In this document: positions 10,733 to 20,019 of the stretch, piece after piece
Position numbering within the stretch: position 1 is the first letter of the stretch
How the letters are laid out: the number at the start of each line of letters is the position of its first letter
NCBI RefSeq assembly: GCF_006864425.1
Contig: NZ_QHLI01000003.1
Coordinates: 1 to 64,000 of the forward strand
Direction: 5' to 3'
From: Campylobacter troglodytis
Lineage (GTDB): Bacteria > Campylobacterota > Campylobacteria > Campylobacterales > Campylobacteraceae
DNA length: 64,000 nucleotides
Translations under genes and position numbers: made by a program
The notes under the pieces: generated by a model
Told to the model about the DNA's origin: nothing
Databases searched by the model: none
Seen by the model: only the letters and a program-made list of their open reading frames with translations

Positions 10733-12238
10733 CTAAATATGACTTGCTTTATACTCTTTTAATGCTAAAGCCAACTTTTCTTCCATATTCTTGTCTAAGG
10801 CTTTTTTTGTCCTTATTTGCTCAAAAATATCAGAATATTTTGTCTCTATATAAGAGTAAAGTCCGCTTTCAAATTCACTGATCTTATCAACCTCAATGTC
10901 GTCCAAATAACCATTTGTTCCAGCAAAGATTAAAACAATTTGATGTTCAACTGGCAAAGGAGAATAAGGAGGCTGTTTAAGCACCTCAACCATCCTTCTT
11001 CCTCTTTCAAGCTGCTTTCTACTTGCCTCATCTAAATCGCTTGCAAACTGAGCGAAGGCTTGAAGCTCTCTATATTGAGCTAGATCCAGTCTAAGATTTC
11101 CAGAAACTTGCTTAATTGCCTTAATTTGAGCTGCACCCCCAACACGAGAAACCGAAAGTCCAACATTAATAGCTGGTCGAATGCCTGAGTTAAATAGGTC
11201 TGTTTCAAGGAAAATTTGTCCATCTGTAATAGAAATAACATTGGTGGGAATGTAAGCTGAAACATCTCCTGCTTGAGTTTCTATAATGGGTAAGGCTGTA
11301 AGTGAGCCAGCTCCAAGCTTATCGCTTAACTTACTTGCTCTTTCAAGTAATCTTGAATGTAAGTAAAATACATCGCCCGGATATGCCTCTCGCCCAGGAG
11401 GACGACGTAAAATCAAAGACATTTCTCGGTAAGCTACAGCATGCTTTGATAAATCATCATAAATGATCAGTGCGTGGCGGGCATTGTCTCTAAAATATTC
11501 ACCCATAGTTACACCGGCATAAGGTGCTATGTATTGCAAGGCAGCAGAATCAGAAGCGCCTGCATTTACAACTATGGTGTAATCCATAGCTCCATTTTCT
11601 TCAAGCCTTTTTACAACCTGTGCAACCGTGCTTTGCTTTTGTCCTATGGCCACATAAATACAAATGCAATTTTGTCCCTTTTGATTGATTATGGTATCTA
11701 TGGCAACTGTTGTTTTTCCTGTTTGTCTATCGCCTATGATTAATTCTCTTTGTCCGCGTCCTATGGGAACAAGGGCATCGATTGCTTTAAGTCCTGTTTG
11801 CAAGGGCTCATGAACACTTTTTCTAGCCATAATGCCCTTTGCTTTTTCTTCAACAAAGCGAAATTCAGTGGCATTGATGGCACCCTTTGCATCTATGGGC
11901 TCACCAAGAGCATTGACAACTCGTCCTATAATAGCATCTCCGACAGGCACTTTAAGTAATTTTTTTAGCCTTTTTACAGAGCTTCCTTCCTTTAAACCCT
12001 CTCCCTTACCTAGAATAACAATACCAACACTTGCTTCTTCAAGATTAAGTGTCATTCCCTTTTCGCCGTTTTCAAATTCGACCATCTCGCCAGCCATAAC
12101 ATTTTTAAGACCATAAACCTTAGCAACACCGTCTGCGACAGAGATGATTTTACCAGTTTCTTCAATTTCAAGATTTAAATCAAACTTTTCAATCTTTTCT
12201 TTGATGATAGAACTAATTTCATCAGCCTTGAGTTTCAT
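10733..12238 (-). CDS. atpA: ATP synthase F1 alpha subunit
   Basis: 501 residues. P-loop [15 protein letters not shown] is at about residues 169-183; the alpha-type segment [20 protein letters not shown] and the [10 protein letters not shown] motif are present. It is the non-catalytic nucleotide-binding subunit of F1. A 12-bp gap separates it from atpH and 8 bp from atpG. Confidence 0.98.
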   Translation of the reverse strand: MKLKADEISSIIKEKIEKFDLNLEIEETGKIISVADGVAKVYGLKNVMAGEMVEFENGEKGMTLNLEEASVGIVILGKGEGLKEGSSVKRLKKLLKVPVGDAIIGRVVNALGEPIDAKGAINATEFRFVEEKAKGIMARKSVHEPLQTGLKAIDALVPIGRGQRELIIGDRQTGKTTVAIDTIINQKGQNCICIYVAIGQKQSTVAQVVKRLEENGAMDYTIVVNAGASDSAALQYIAPYAGVTMGEYFRDNARHALIIYDDLSKHAVAYREMSLILRRPPGREAYPGDVFYLHSRLLERASKLSDKLGAGSLTALPIIETQAGDVSAYIPTNVISITDGQIFLETDLFNSGIRPAINVGLSVSRVGGAAQIKAIKQVSGNLRLDLAQYRELQAFAQFASDLDEASRKQLERGRRMVEVLKQPPYSPLPVEHQIVLIFAGTNGYLDDIEVDKISEFESGLYSYIETKYSDIFEQIRTKKALDKNMEEKLALALKEYKASHI

Positions 12239-12250
12239 TGAATTTCTCCT

Positions 12251-12772
12251 TTATAGTGTTTTGAGTATATAATCACTCATTTTTGTTTTAAGACCTTGCA
12301 TAGAAAAAGAAATTTCATAACCTAGCTCATCTAGGCTAATCTTGATACCTTGCATATTTGTAATTTGATTATCTAATTTTATGCTTACATTGAATTTTTT
12401 ACTTAATTTTTGCTCTAACTCTGTGATCTTATCTAAACTAATACTATCTTGTGAAAACACGGTACCAGAATAAAGCTGTTCCTTCAAAGCCTTTTGTTTG
12501 CGAAGTTCCTCTACAATTTGAGGTATTAAATTTAATCTTGAATTATGAGCCAAAAGTCTTATGAAATTCGTAAAATTTGGAGTAGTTTTTTCAAAAAAAG
12601 ACATAATAATATTAAGCTTTTCTTCCTTTTTAATATCATAAGAATTTAGAATAAGTTTAAATTTATCCAAAGAAAAAGCTGGAACAAGTTTTAACATTAA
12701 CTCGTAAAATTCATTTGCATCATTTCTGGTTAAAATAGCCTTGGCATATTTTTTAGCAATTAGATCTTCCAT
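12251..12772 (-). CDS. atpH: ATP synthase F1 delta subunit
   Basis: 173 residues. The delta-subunit hallmarks are KYAKAILTRNDANEFYELML at the N-terminus and the C-terminal LGYEISFSMQGLKTKMSDYI. It links F1 to the peripheral stalk. It starts at the last base of the atpF stop (12772), which indicates translational coupling. Confidence 0.95.
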   Translation of the reverse strand: MEDLIAKKYAKAILTRNDANEFYELMLKLVPAFSLDKFKLILNSYDIKKEEKLNIIMSFFEKTTPNFTNFIRLLAHNSRLNLIPQIVEELRKQKALKEQLYSGTVFSQDSISLDKITELEQKLSKKFNVSIKLDNQITNMQGIKISLDELGYEISFSMQGLKTKMSDYILKTL

Positions 12773-13287
12773 TAAGAAACCTTTTTAAGCATAATATTGA
12801 GAATATCATCTTGTTTAAGCTCGGCTTCTTTGCTATCAAAAACCTGACTTAAAATTTTAGCTACAACTTCTTTTTGCATTCTTCTTTTTTCATAGTTCTT
12901 TTGCTCTTCAAAGTGCCTTTCTAATATTAGTATGTCGCTTTTTGTCTCATCTTTAATCTTTTGACTTAGAAGTTCAGCCTCTTTTTTAGCAGTAGCCACA
13001 GCACCAAGAGCTTCTTTTTTAGCCTCTTCTATCTTTTTCATCATTTCTAATTTCTGATTCTTACTTTCAAGCACCCTTTTTTGTATATCTTCCAATCTAG
13101 AAGCGATCTTTGATATACGGTTGTTATAGAAATTCTTAGCAGGATTTGCCAACAAATAAAATAAAATAGCAGCAAAGATAAGAAAATTCACAGTCCTAGG
13201 AACTATATCATAATCACCAGAACCACCAGCAGCTAAGATCGCAGTTGGTAATATAAAAAATACTATAAAACTTTTCTTCACCTTCAA
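12772..13287 (-). CDS. atpF: ATP synthase Fo b subunit
   Basis: 171 residues. A signal-like hydrophobic N-terminus and the membrane segment TVNFLIFAAILFYLLANPAK are followed by a long charged coiled coil (SRLEDIQKRVLESKNQKLEM onward). It forms the peripheral stator stalk with b'. It lies 5 bp downstream of the b' gene. Subunits a and c are not in this cluster, as is usual for Campylobacter, where they lie elsewhere in the genome. Confidence 0.95.
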   Translation of the reverse strand: MKVKKSFIVFFILPTAILAAGGSGDYDIVPRTVNFLIFAAILFYLLANPAKNFYNNRISKIASRLEDIQKRVLESKNQKLEMMKKIEEAKKEALGAVATAKKEAELLSQKIKDETKSDILILERHFEEQKNYEKRRMQKEVVAKILSQVFDSKEAELKQDDILNIMLKKVS

Positions 13288-13292
13288 TCCTT

Positions 13293-13718
13293 TTAAATAT
13301 TTTTCAAATTATTTCTTAATGCTTCTTGCCACAAAGGCAAACGAAGTTTAAGCTCTTGTTCTAATTCTATTCTTTGCTTTGAAAGTTCTGTAGAAAAAAT
13401 TTCCATTTTTTGCTCTAATTCCACTCTTTTTGCTTTGATCTCTTCCTCAGCCATATTCCTTGCTTCATCTAGGGCTTTTTGCTTGATCTTAGCTATCTCA
13501 TCTCTTGTGCTTTGCTTAATCTTTTCAAACTCCTCATTAAAGCCTGACATTTCTGCTACATTTTGCCTCACCCTTTCCTCATCGCTATTTATGGAAGAAT
13601 TTCTTTCGTCTATGAATTTTAAAAGTGGTTTATAAAGTAGAGAATTTAAGATAATCATAAGGGCTAAAAATATGACTAGGGTTGCCAACATAATGGAAAA
13701 ATGGACATCATCAAACAT
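13293..13718 (-). CDS. atpF': ATP synthase Fo b' subunit
   Basis: 141 residues. One N-terminal membrane helix (SIMLATLVIFLALMIILNSL) is followed by PLLKFIDERNSSINSDEERV and an all-helical coiled coil rich in Glu, Lys and Arg. This second b-type subunit pairs with atpF in the peripheral stalk. It is the first gene of the ATPase run, about 95 bp downstream of parB. Confidence 0.93.
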   Translation of the reverse strand: MFDDVHFSIMLATLVIFLALMIILNSLLYKPLLKFIDERNSSINSDEERVRQNVAEMSGFNEEFEKIKQSTRDEIAKIKQKALDEARNMAEEEIKAKRVELEQKMEIFSTELSKQRIELEQELKLRLPLWQEALRNNLKNI

Positions 13719-13812
13719 TAAAAATCCTTTTTATGCAAAAACAAATTGCATTTTCAATGAAATTATATTGTAACATAAAATTAACTAAATATAACTTAAA
13801 TTTGTAAATTTT

Positions 13813-14661
13813 TTATTGCAACAAATTATTCAACTGTTTAATTTTATCCACATCGCTTAGGCTTAAGGTGATTTGAGCCTTTTTTATCTTATAGCTTATG
13901 TCGAGTTTATTTAATCTTTTTTTAAGTTTTTCTAGTTCTTTTTGTAGATTTTCATCTTGGATCTCAGTAGCATCTTCATCCCTTTTGACCCTTTGTATCA
14001 ATCTTTCTGTATCTCTAACATTTAATTTTTGCCCTAAAATAGTATCCAAAACCATTTTTTGATCATTTTTATCAAGTCCTACTAGCATTTTGGCGTGTCC
14101 TTGGCTTAACTTGCCATTCATTATAAGCTCTTGAGTACTCTCATCAAGCTCTAAAAGTCTTAGGGTGTTTGTTATTTGGGGGCGGGATTTGTGTATGTAT
14201 CTAGCTAAGGCCTCTTGGGTTAAATTTTGTGCGTCTATGATTTGTTTGTAGGAGTGTGCAAGCTCGATAGGATTTAAATCCTCTCTTTGAATGTTTTCTA
14301 TGAGGGCTAATTCTCTGAGTCTTTCCTCATTTGCATCTAAAATAACAGCCTTTATATCGGTGTTTCCAAGCATTTTGCAAGCTCGAAGCCGCCTTTCGCC
14401 AGCAATTAGCACGAAATTACCATCATTTTGCTTATAAAGCACCACAGGTTGAATAAGTCCAAATTCCTCTATGGAAGCTGCTAGCTCACTTAGAGCCTCC
14501 TCATCAAAGCTTTTACGAGGCTGATAAGGGTTTGGGGTTATTAAATCAATGTCAATGTTTTGCACATCGCTAACACCTATGCCCAAATCCTTACTATAAG
14601 CCTCAGCAGCCTCACCAAGTAGGCTTTCAAGCCCTCGTCCCAAAGCCCTTCTTTTTGCCAT
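13813..14661 (-). CDS. parB: Chromosome partitioning protein ParB
   Basis: 282 residues. It begins AKRRALGRGLESLLGEA. The ParB/Srx CTPase domain has NPYQPRKSFDEEALSELAAS and LIAGERRLRACKMLG (GERRxRA motif). The helix-turn-helix region LTQEALARYIHKSRPQITNT is present, and the C-terminus is a coiled dimerisation domain. It binds parS sites and works with ParA in origin segregation. It lies 3 bp downstream of parA. I found no parS-like palindrome in the window. Confidence 0.97.
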   Translation of the reverse strand: MAKRRALGRGLESLLGEAAEAYSKDLGIGVSDVQNIDIDLITPNPYQPRKSFDEEALSELAASIEEFGLIQPVVLYKQNDGNFVLIAGERRLRACKMLGNTDIKAVILDANEERLRELALIENIQREDLNPIELAHSYKQIIDAQNLTQEALARYIHKSRPQITNTLRLLELDESTQELIMNGKLSQGHAKMLVGLDKNDQKMVLDTILGQKLNVRDTERLIQRVKRDEDATEIQDENLQKELEKLKKRLNKLDISYKIKKAQITLSLSDVDKIKQLNNLLQ

Positions 14662-14664
14662 AAA

Positions 14665-15447
14665 TTATCCTAAAATAGAATGGGCTAGATTTTGATAAGC
14701 TATTGAACCAGGGGATTTAATATCATATAAGATTATAGGCTTACCAAAGCTAGGACTTTCGGCTAACTTGACATTGCGAGGTACTATGATGAAATCCTCC
14801 TCATCATCCAAACGAAAAAGCTGTTCCTTGAAATTTTGCTTCAAATCTTCTACCGTGTCGCGTGAGAGATTGTTTTGAATGCTAAACATAGTTGGCAAAA
14901 AGCCACGAATTTTTAGCTTTGGATTGATCGATTTTTTGATGATTTTAATGGTATTTAGCACCATAGCCACACCCTCAAGCGCGTAAAATTCACACTGAAT
15001 TGGAATTATCACGCTATGACTTGCCACAAAGGCATTTACAGTGATGCTACCAAGTGCTGGTGGGCTGTCTATGATGATAAAATCATAGCTATTTTTCACC
15101 TCTTCTAATGCCTTTTTAAGTATGGTCTTCATCTTAATGCTATCTTCTTTTGCCAATTCTTGTTCTATGCCTACAAGTCCTATGTTTGAGGGTGCTAGGT
15201 GTAAACTTGGTAGCTCTGTTTTAAGGATAATATCTGCAAAGTTCTTTCTGCCTGTGAAGATATGGTATATATTATACTCATAGTTGTTTCTATTAAAGCC
15301 AAGTCCTGTGGTAGCATTTGCTTGTGGATCCACATCAATTAAAAGCACCTTTTTTTCAGCAACTGCTAGGCTTGCTGCTAAATTTATTGCCGTGGTTGTT
15401 TTGCCAACTCCGCCTTTTTGGTTGGCAATCGTAATTATCTCGCTCAT
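14665..15447 (-). CDS. parA: Chromosome partitioning ATPase ParA (Soj)
   Basis: 260 residues. It begins with the deviant Walker A motif NQKGGVGKTTTAINLAASLA, followed by VLLIDVDPQANATTGLG (Walker A') and FIIIDSPPALG (Walker B). It is a DNA-binding ATPase that moves ParB-parS complexes. Its start overlaps the end of birA by 4 bp (15444-15447), so birA, parA and parB form one transcription unit. Confidence 0.97.
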   Translation of the reverse strand: MSEIITIANQKGGVGKTTTAINLAASLAVAEKKVLLIDVDPQANATTGLGFNRNNYEYNIYHIFTGRKNFADIILKTELPSLHLAPSNIGLVGIEQELAKEDSIKMKTILKKALEEVKNSYDFIIIDSPPALGSITVNAFVASHSVIIPIQCEFYALEGVAMVLNTIKIIKKSINPKLKIRGFLPTMFSIQNNLSRDTVEDLKQNFKEQLFRLDDEEDFIIVPRNVKLAESPSFGKPIILYDIKSPGSIAYQNLAHSILG

Positions 15448-16247
15448 CTTAGACTATATATCCTTTTGTTTTGGTATAAAATCGAACCATCATCACAAAG
15501 CAAAACGCTATTTAAAGGCACTTCTTTGCCCTTGTAATGAAAGCTATACATTTTTGATTTTTGAAATTCTACCATATATTTTTCAAAAATTTCTTTCCAA
15601 GAAAGATTTTTTTCAAGCTCTTTTGCAAAATCCTTCACCAAGTCCTCTAAATTCACGCTTATATCAAGTATGGCTGCATTAGGCGGTGCAAATTTCACAT
15701 TTAAACCCAGGCTAATTATTAGAAAATCATTGATTTTAGAGCTCATCACTCCGCCTATTTTTTTATCATTTATGTATAAATCATTTGGATATTTACACCA
15801 CACAGCAGAGCCTTTTGCTGCCAAAACTTCCTTAAAAATAAAGGCAAAATAAATGCTAGCTGATGATAAAGGCAAGTCAGAGGCTAAATGCTCGCACTTT
15901 AAGCAAAAGGACAAATGCAAATTACCCCTCTTGCTTTGCCAGGCATTATCCCTGCTACCCACACCGCTTGTTTGCTCCAAGGCATAAAGTCCAAAGGGTG
16001 CTTCAATAGTATTTTGGCTTGAATTCTCGTGCAAATTTTCATTCTTATTTTGATTTGATGGGCTTTGGCTTGGCGAATTCTTAGCTCCACCTTGTCCTAA
16101 GGCATCCTCAAGCCCTATTTGACTCGAAATTTCACATAATGCCTCACCCTCACTTTGCTTTAAATAGCCTTTAACCTCGCCCTTTCTCACCTTTTTGCAC
16201 AAAAAACTATGAGTAGAGTCTATCTTTTCAACACAAATTATCTGCAT
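15444..16247 (-). CDS. birA: Biotin-[acetyl-CoA-carboxylase] ligase BirA, with a low-complexity insertion
   Basis: 267 residues. It attaches biotin to carboxylase carrier proteins. The ligase core is visible: MQIICVEKIDSTHSFLCKKV, then LEQTSGVGSRDNAWQSKRGN (biotinyl-AMP loop) and WCKYPNDLYINDKKIGGVMS. There is no DNA-binding domain, as in other epsilonproteobacteria. Between the first strand and the GVGSR loop, roughly residues 33-86 are a Ser/Asn/Gln-rich stretch (KNSPSQSPSNQNKNENLHEN) not expected in the family; C. jejuni BirA is about 50 residues shorter as I remember it. First gene of the birA-parA-parB unit. Confidence 0.9.
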   Translation of the reverse strand: MQIICVEKIDSTHSFLCKKVRKGEVKGYLKQSEGEALCEISSQIGLEDALGQGGAKNSPSQSPSNQNKNENLHENSSQNTIEAPFGLYALEQTSGVGSRDNAWQSKRGNLHLSFCLKCEHLASDLPLSSASIYFAFIFKEVLAAKGSAVWCKYPNDLYINDKKIGGVMSSKINDFLIISLGLNVKFAPPNAAILDISVNLEDLVKDFAKELEKNLSWKEIFEKYMVEFQKSKMYSFHYKGKEVPLNSVLLCDDGSILYQNKRIYSLR

Positions 16248-16467
16248 TTTTGGCCTTTTTTAGTTTTTTGGTTTTGCTATTTTATGTAGTATTTTTTAGT
16301 TCTCAACACTTTTCAATGCTTTTTAAACAAAAAAAAATTCACAGCTTTCTTTACAGTAAAAATCTAGCTTGTGAGATTTTTGCCCACTGAATAATTTTAT
16401 GAATTTTTGCCTTAAAATCCGTGAATTTTTAAAGAAAATTCACAAAAAAATTCACAAACAAAGCATT

Positions 16468-17049
16468 TTACAACCCTTGTAAAATCTTAAAATCATTAAA
16501 AAATTCTTTAAAGCACTCATAGCTGTACTTTTTGCCTTTATTTAAAACTTTGCCTTGAAAATTTATGCGTAAAGTGGTTTTTTGATTATCCGTGATTTGA
16601 TAAGTAGGCAAAGATATATCATCAAATTTACTTACATCGCTTGAATGAAAGATATAATAGTGAATTTTAGCATTTTCTAAATCCTCATCATTATTTGAAT
16701 TCGCAAACACCGCTATCCACACATAAAACACGCTTTTATCCATATCATAGCGGATTTTAGGGTGAAAGCTAAAACTTCGCTCATCTTGTTTGTTTGTAGG
16801 CTTTCCCTCGCTCGTTTTTACCTGTAAATACCTAGTGATAATGTCTAGTTTTTGTGTGCCACAAAGCTCACATAAATTCGTTACGCATTTTGCATTTTTG
16901 CCATCAAAATTGCTTTGTCTTATGAGTTGATTGCTAAATTTATTACATTTTTTGCAAAAATAACGAGAAATCACAAAATCAATTCCCTCATCAAGGTAGC
17001 CTCTATGCACTTGCCAACCAAGTGCGTGTAGCTTCATAACAAGCTGCAT
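16468..17049 (-). CDS. Type II restriction endonuclease, probably frameshifted at its N-terminus
   Basis: The 193-residue frame is a PD-(D/E)xK-like nuclease. EGIDFVISRYFC near residue 22 and RYLQVKTSEGK near residue 73 would supply the catalytic Asp and the QxK. A zinc ribbon of CxxC pairs (CKKC, then CELC) lies between them. It is the partner of the methyltransferase just upstream. The start at 17049 has a poor ribosome site. The reading frame is open further upstream (IARRKEKANHIFGEMQLVM) but without a start codon, while a well-placed ATG at 17099 behind AAAGGG is one base out of frame. Confidence 0.72.
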   Translation of the reverse strand: MQLVMKLHALGWQVHRGYLDEGIDFVISRYFCKKCNKFSNQLIRQSNFDGKNAKCVTNLCELCGTQKLDIITRYLQVKTSEGKPTNKQDERSFSFHPKIRYDMDKSVFYVWIAVFANSNNDEDLENAKIHYYIFHSSDVSKFDDISLPTYQITDNQKTTLRINFQGKVLNKGKKYSYECFKEFFNDFKILQGL

Positions 17050-17070
17050 TTCACCGAAAATATGATTTGC

Positions 17071-17075
17071 TTTTT
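17071..17075 (-). other. Candidate frameshift point (A5 on the coding strand)
   Basis: On the coding strand the run AAAAA lies between the ATG at 17099 (MNVLQEEKKK...) and the nuclease frame (...ANHIFGEMQLVM). Adding one A joins the two frames into a normal-looking N-terminus. Either the gene is inactivated by loss of one A, it is switched by slippage, or this is a sequencing error. Confidence 0.4.
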
Positions 17076-17184
17076 CTTTTCTTCTTGCAATACATTCATT
17101 TTTGCCCTTTTAAATTCACGCTAAAACATAGATAAATTCAAGCTTTATATAAAAATTAACATTACAAAATCCTAAAATTCACGC

Positions 17185-18456
17185 TCAAATTTGAATTTCA
17201 CTAAACTCGCCTATAAATTTATCCATAGCCTCTTTTAAATTCAAATCCCTCTCAATGCCAACGCCAACTCTACCAAGCTCACTTGCCACCTTCACACTTG
17301 TGCCAAGTCCCGCAAAGGGGTCTAAAACCCTTTCTCCCTTGTAGCTAAACATTTTCACAGCAAATTCAGGAATTTCACGCGGAAAGGGTGCGGTGTGTCC
17401 TAGCACATTTTGCCCCTTGGAGTTAATTTTAATCACAGGATTTATTTTCTTAATATCCCTTCGCCAAGCGTAGATAAAGTCCTTTGAGATTTCATTGCCC
17501 TTGTTAAAATCCGCATTTTGCGTAAAATAAGTCTTTGCACTAAATCTCTTGCCCCTATTTGCCGCACTTCGCTCAAAGCACTCTAAATTCTTGCACTCCC
17601 AGCTTTTTAAGCCCCTCTCTGTGTAGGCATTTCCATTTACTTGCAAGCAACCACACACAGGGCAAGGATAGCGTCTTTCATCGTGGCGGTGCTTGTGAAA
17701 GATTAAAATATGCTCATAGCAGTTCATCGGGTATTGATAGTAAGGATAGGGCTTGTCGCCGTTTTTGTGCCTTTGGCTTTGAACCTCGCCCTTATCCCAA
17801 ATAATATCATCAACAAAGCTAAATCCCACCTTTTCAAAAAGCGTGATGAAATAAGCCCCCAAGGGCAACCGCCTTTTACCCCAAGTGCTTGTAGTAAAAA
17901 GCTTGTCATTGTCAAAAATGTCGCCCACATTAAAAACAAATACGCGGTGATTATCAAGCACACGCCAGCACTCTTTTAAAATGGCTTCCATTGTATCTAA
18001 ATACTCGCTTAAATTTTTATACTGTGCGTAATCCCTTGCGTTATAATATGGAGGACTCGTTACCATAGCCCCCACGCTTTCACTTTTCATTAGCTTTAAG
18101 GCATCTAAACAATCGCCCCAAATAATTTTGGCACTTGAATTTGTGGTGCTTAAAAAGTTTTCTAGCCTTGTGCCGTGCTTATATTTGCTTTGAAAAAGCT
18201 CTTTAACAAAGGCGTAATAGCTTTTTTCAAACTCATAAACAATCTTTTTTGTATCATTTAATGCGTAAATATGCTGAATGCGAGATTTAAAGGCATTTAG
18301 CTCGTTTTGGCTAAATTCTTGGGCTAGGTATTTTTCGCTTTTTTCTAAAATCGTAGTTAGATAATGCGTGGCAAAAATTTCTTTTGTTAGAGCTTTTTTG
18401 CAGGTTGTAGAACTTGATAAGTAGCCTTTAAATTCAGCATATGTTCTACTTTGCAT
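17185..18456 (-). CDS. Type II DNA methyltransferase (SPPY class)
   Basis: 423 residues. Catalytic motif IV is MVTSPPYYNARDYAQY (about residues 131-146), and SAM-binding motif I comes near the C-terminus as VLDPFAGLGTSVKVASELGR. This gives the beta-type IV-before-I order; SPPY is the form common in N4-cytosine enzymes, so m4C is plausible but unproven. A CPVCGC...CKNLEC zinc ribbon lies in the probable target-recognition region. The start is preceded by AAAGGAGAG. It is followed by the nuclease gene, forming an R-M pair. Confidence 0.88.
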   Translation of the reverse strand: MQSRTYAEFKGYLSSSTTCKKALTKEIFATHYLTTILEKSEKYLAQEFSQNELNAFKSRIQHIYALNDTKKIVYEFEKSYYAFVKELFQSKYKHGTRLENFLSTTNSSAKIIWGDCLDALKLMKSESVGAMVTSPPYYNARDYAQYKNLSEYLDTMEAILKECWRVLDNHRVFVFNVGDIFDNDKLFTTSTWGKRRLPLGAYFITLFEKVGFSFVDDIIWDKGEVQSQRHKNGDKPYPYYQYPMNCYEHILIFHKHRHDERRYPCPVCGCLQVNGNAYTERGLKSWECKNLECFERSAANRGKRFSAKTYFTQNADFNKGNEISKDFIYAWRRDIKKINPVIKINSKGQNVLGHTAPFPREIPEFAVKMFSYKGERVLDPFAGLGTSVKVASELGRVGVGIERDLNLKEAMDKFIGEFSEIQI

Positions 18457-18825
18457 TTGCTCTCCTTTGTGAATTTTGTTGAAATTTTAAAACCGTTAAT
18501 TTTTATTAAAAGCCTTTAAAAAAAGCTCTATTTTAAAAACTATTGATTTGTCATTGAGTGTTCGCAAAAAGCTAATCATTCATAAATTCAAAGAATTTTC
18601 CATAAATTCGTGGATTCTTCGCTTTGCTCAGAATCAGAATAACAAATGAAATTTTGTCTAAAATCAATATGTTTTTGAAATAAAGCCAAAAAACGCAAAC
18701 CTTGCTTAAAAATTCACAAAGCTTTGCAAATTTTTACCTTTTTTGTGAATTTGACAAAAAATTCAAACTAAAATTCAAAATTGTCATATAAGCCAAGTAT
18801 CCAAAAAAGCACTCAACTCTATAAT
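18457..18825. other. Intergenic gap with one dispersed palindromic repeat unit
   Basis: No gene seen. At 18612-18642 there is an inverted copy of the dispersed repeat that reads GTCATACTGAGCGAAAGTAT in its standard orientation. The rest is AT-rich sequence with short AAATTCACAAA motifs. Confidence 0.5.
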
Positions 18826-20019
18826 TTAACACAAACTATCCCCCACTTTTAGCCTTTTGCCGTTTATATAAGCTCTCGCATTCACTATTTTTTTACCTAC
18901 TTCTTGCAAGGCTTTAACTTTCAGTACCCCTTTTTCACAAGCAAGTAAAAAATATGAATTTTTTACAGCCAAAATCTTACCTGCCTTTGAATTTACCTTT
19001 GAATTCACACCCACTTCGTCATTTTGAGTCTGTGTAGCAAGTGAAGAATCTATATTTAAATTCACGGTTTGTTCTTTGTCTGTGGATTTTTCGCCACACT
19101 CAGAATGACAAGTGGTAGCATTTTCTAAATTCTCGCTCAAATTTATATCCTCAAACCCCACATCTTCGACAACTTCAATATCCATAAATTTAAGCCCATT
19201 TTCCAAAAAAACACCAGGCCAAGGATAAAAGGCAAGAAATTTGCGGTAAATCTCCCTCGCGTCTTTTAAATTCACAAGTCCGTCTTCTTTTTTGATTTTA
19301 ACGCAGTAAGTAGCCTTGCTCTCATCTTGAGGCTCTGCTTTTAGCAAATTAAATTCACTCAAAACACGCACGCAAAGTGTTGCTGCTAACTCGCTCATTT
19401 GCTCAAAAACCTCACTCGCCCTTTTGTCTTTTATGTTTAATTTTTCACTAGCCAAAACAGCCCCTGCATCGAGCTTTTCGTTCATTAGCATAGCACAAAC
19501 CCCACTTATTTCATCGCAGTTTAAAATGGCTTGTTGGATGGGGCTTGCTCCTCGGTATTTTGGTAAAAGTGAGGCGTGTAAATTTATGCAAGGCGTTATT
19601 TCTAGCAAAGCCTTTGGCAGGATCTTCCCATAAGCTGCTACTACTATGAAATCAGGCTTTAAGCCTTGAATTTGCTTGATGATTTCGTCATTTTTTAGGG
19701 ATTTTGGAGTAAAAATGGGAGTTTGGGGGATTTTTTCTCGTGCAAGTGCCTTAACTTCGCTTTGTTTTAGCTTACCCTTTCTGCCAAAAGCCTTATCTTC
19801 ATTTGTAAAAACGCACAAAATGTCGAATTTTTTAGCACGATTTATGTCTTTTAAAGCATTTGTGGCATTTGATCTTGTTTCAAGGACAACTTCTTCTTTT
19901 GGCCCTGATCCGCTAATAGCACTAGCTTGTGATGAAAAATTCAAGCTTTTGTCTATTAACTCGTCTAAAATTCTAGCCGCAAAGCTGGGAGTTCCCATAA
20001 AAATAATCTTAATAGGCAT
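18826..20019 (-). CDS. fmt: Methionyl-tRNA formyltransferase with two in-frame insertions
   Basis: 397 residues, well above the usual 300-320. It formylates initiator Met-tRNA. The core is intact: MGTPSFAARILDEL, FGRKGKLKQSEVKALA, and the active-site segment INLHASLLPKYRGASPIQQA with DAGAVL. Roughly residues 26-65 are an extra Ser/Ala/Lys-rich stretch. Roughly residues 287-346 are a second insertion (CHSECGEKSTDKEQ...), whose DNA is a pair of inverted dispersed repeats (19018-19109). Both insertions keep the frame. The start shares one base with the hxlR stop. Confidence 0.92.
   Translation of the reverse strand: MPIKIIFMGTPSFAARILDELIDKSLNFSSQASAISGSGPKEEVVLETRSNATNALKDINRAKKFDILCVFTNEDKAFGRKGKLKQSEVKALAREKIPQTPIFTPKSLKNDEIIKQIQGLKPDFIVVAAYGKILPKALLEITPCINLHASLLPKYRGASPIQQAILNCDEISGVCAMLMNEKLDAGAVLASEKLNIKDKRASEVFEQMSELAATLCVRVLSEFNLLKAEPQDESKATYCVKIKKEDGLVNLKDAREIYRKFLAFYPWPGVFLENGLKFMDIEVVEDVGFEDINLSENLENATTCHSECGEKSTDKEQTVNLNIDSSLATQTQNDEVGVNSKVNSKAGKILAVKNSYFLLACEKGVLKVKALQEVGKKIVNARAYINGKRLKVGDSLC
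19018..19109. repeat. Palindromic dispersed repeat inside fmt
   Basis: The left half begins GTCATTTTGAGT and runs to GAAGAATCT. The right half, read in reverse, begins GTCATTCTGAGTGTGGCGAA. Both match the repeat family seen as an array at 34788-35102, here as an inverted pair about 92 bp long, fully inside an open reading frame. Confidence 0.7.

Noticed and set aside
13813-15447. Replication origin near parAB
   Set aside because: In Campylobacter parAB is not next to dnaA; no DnaA-box cluster or parS palindrome was seen.
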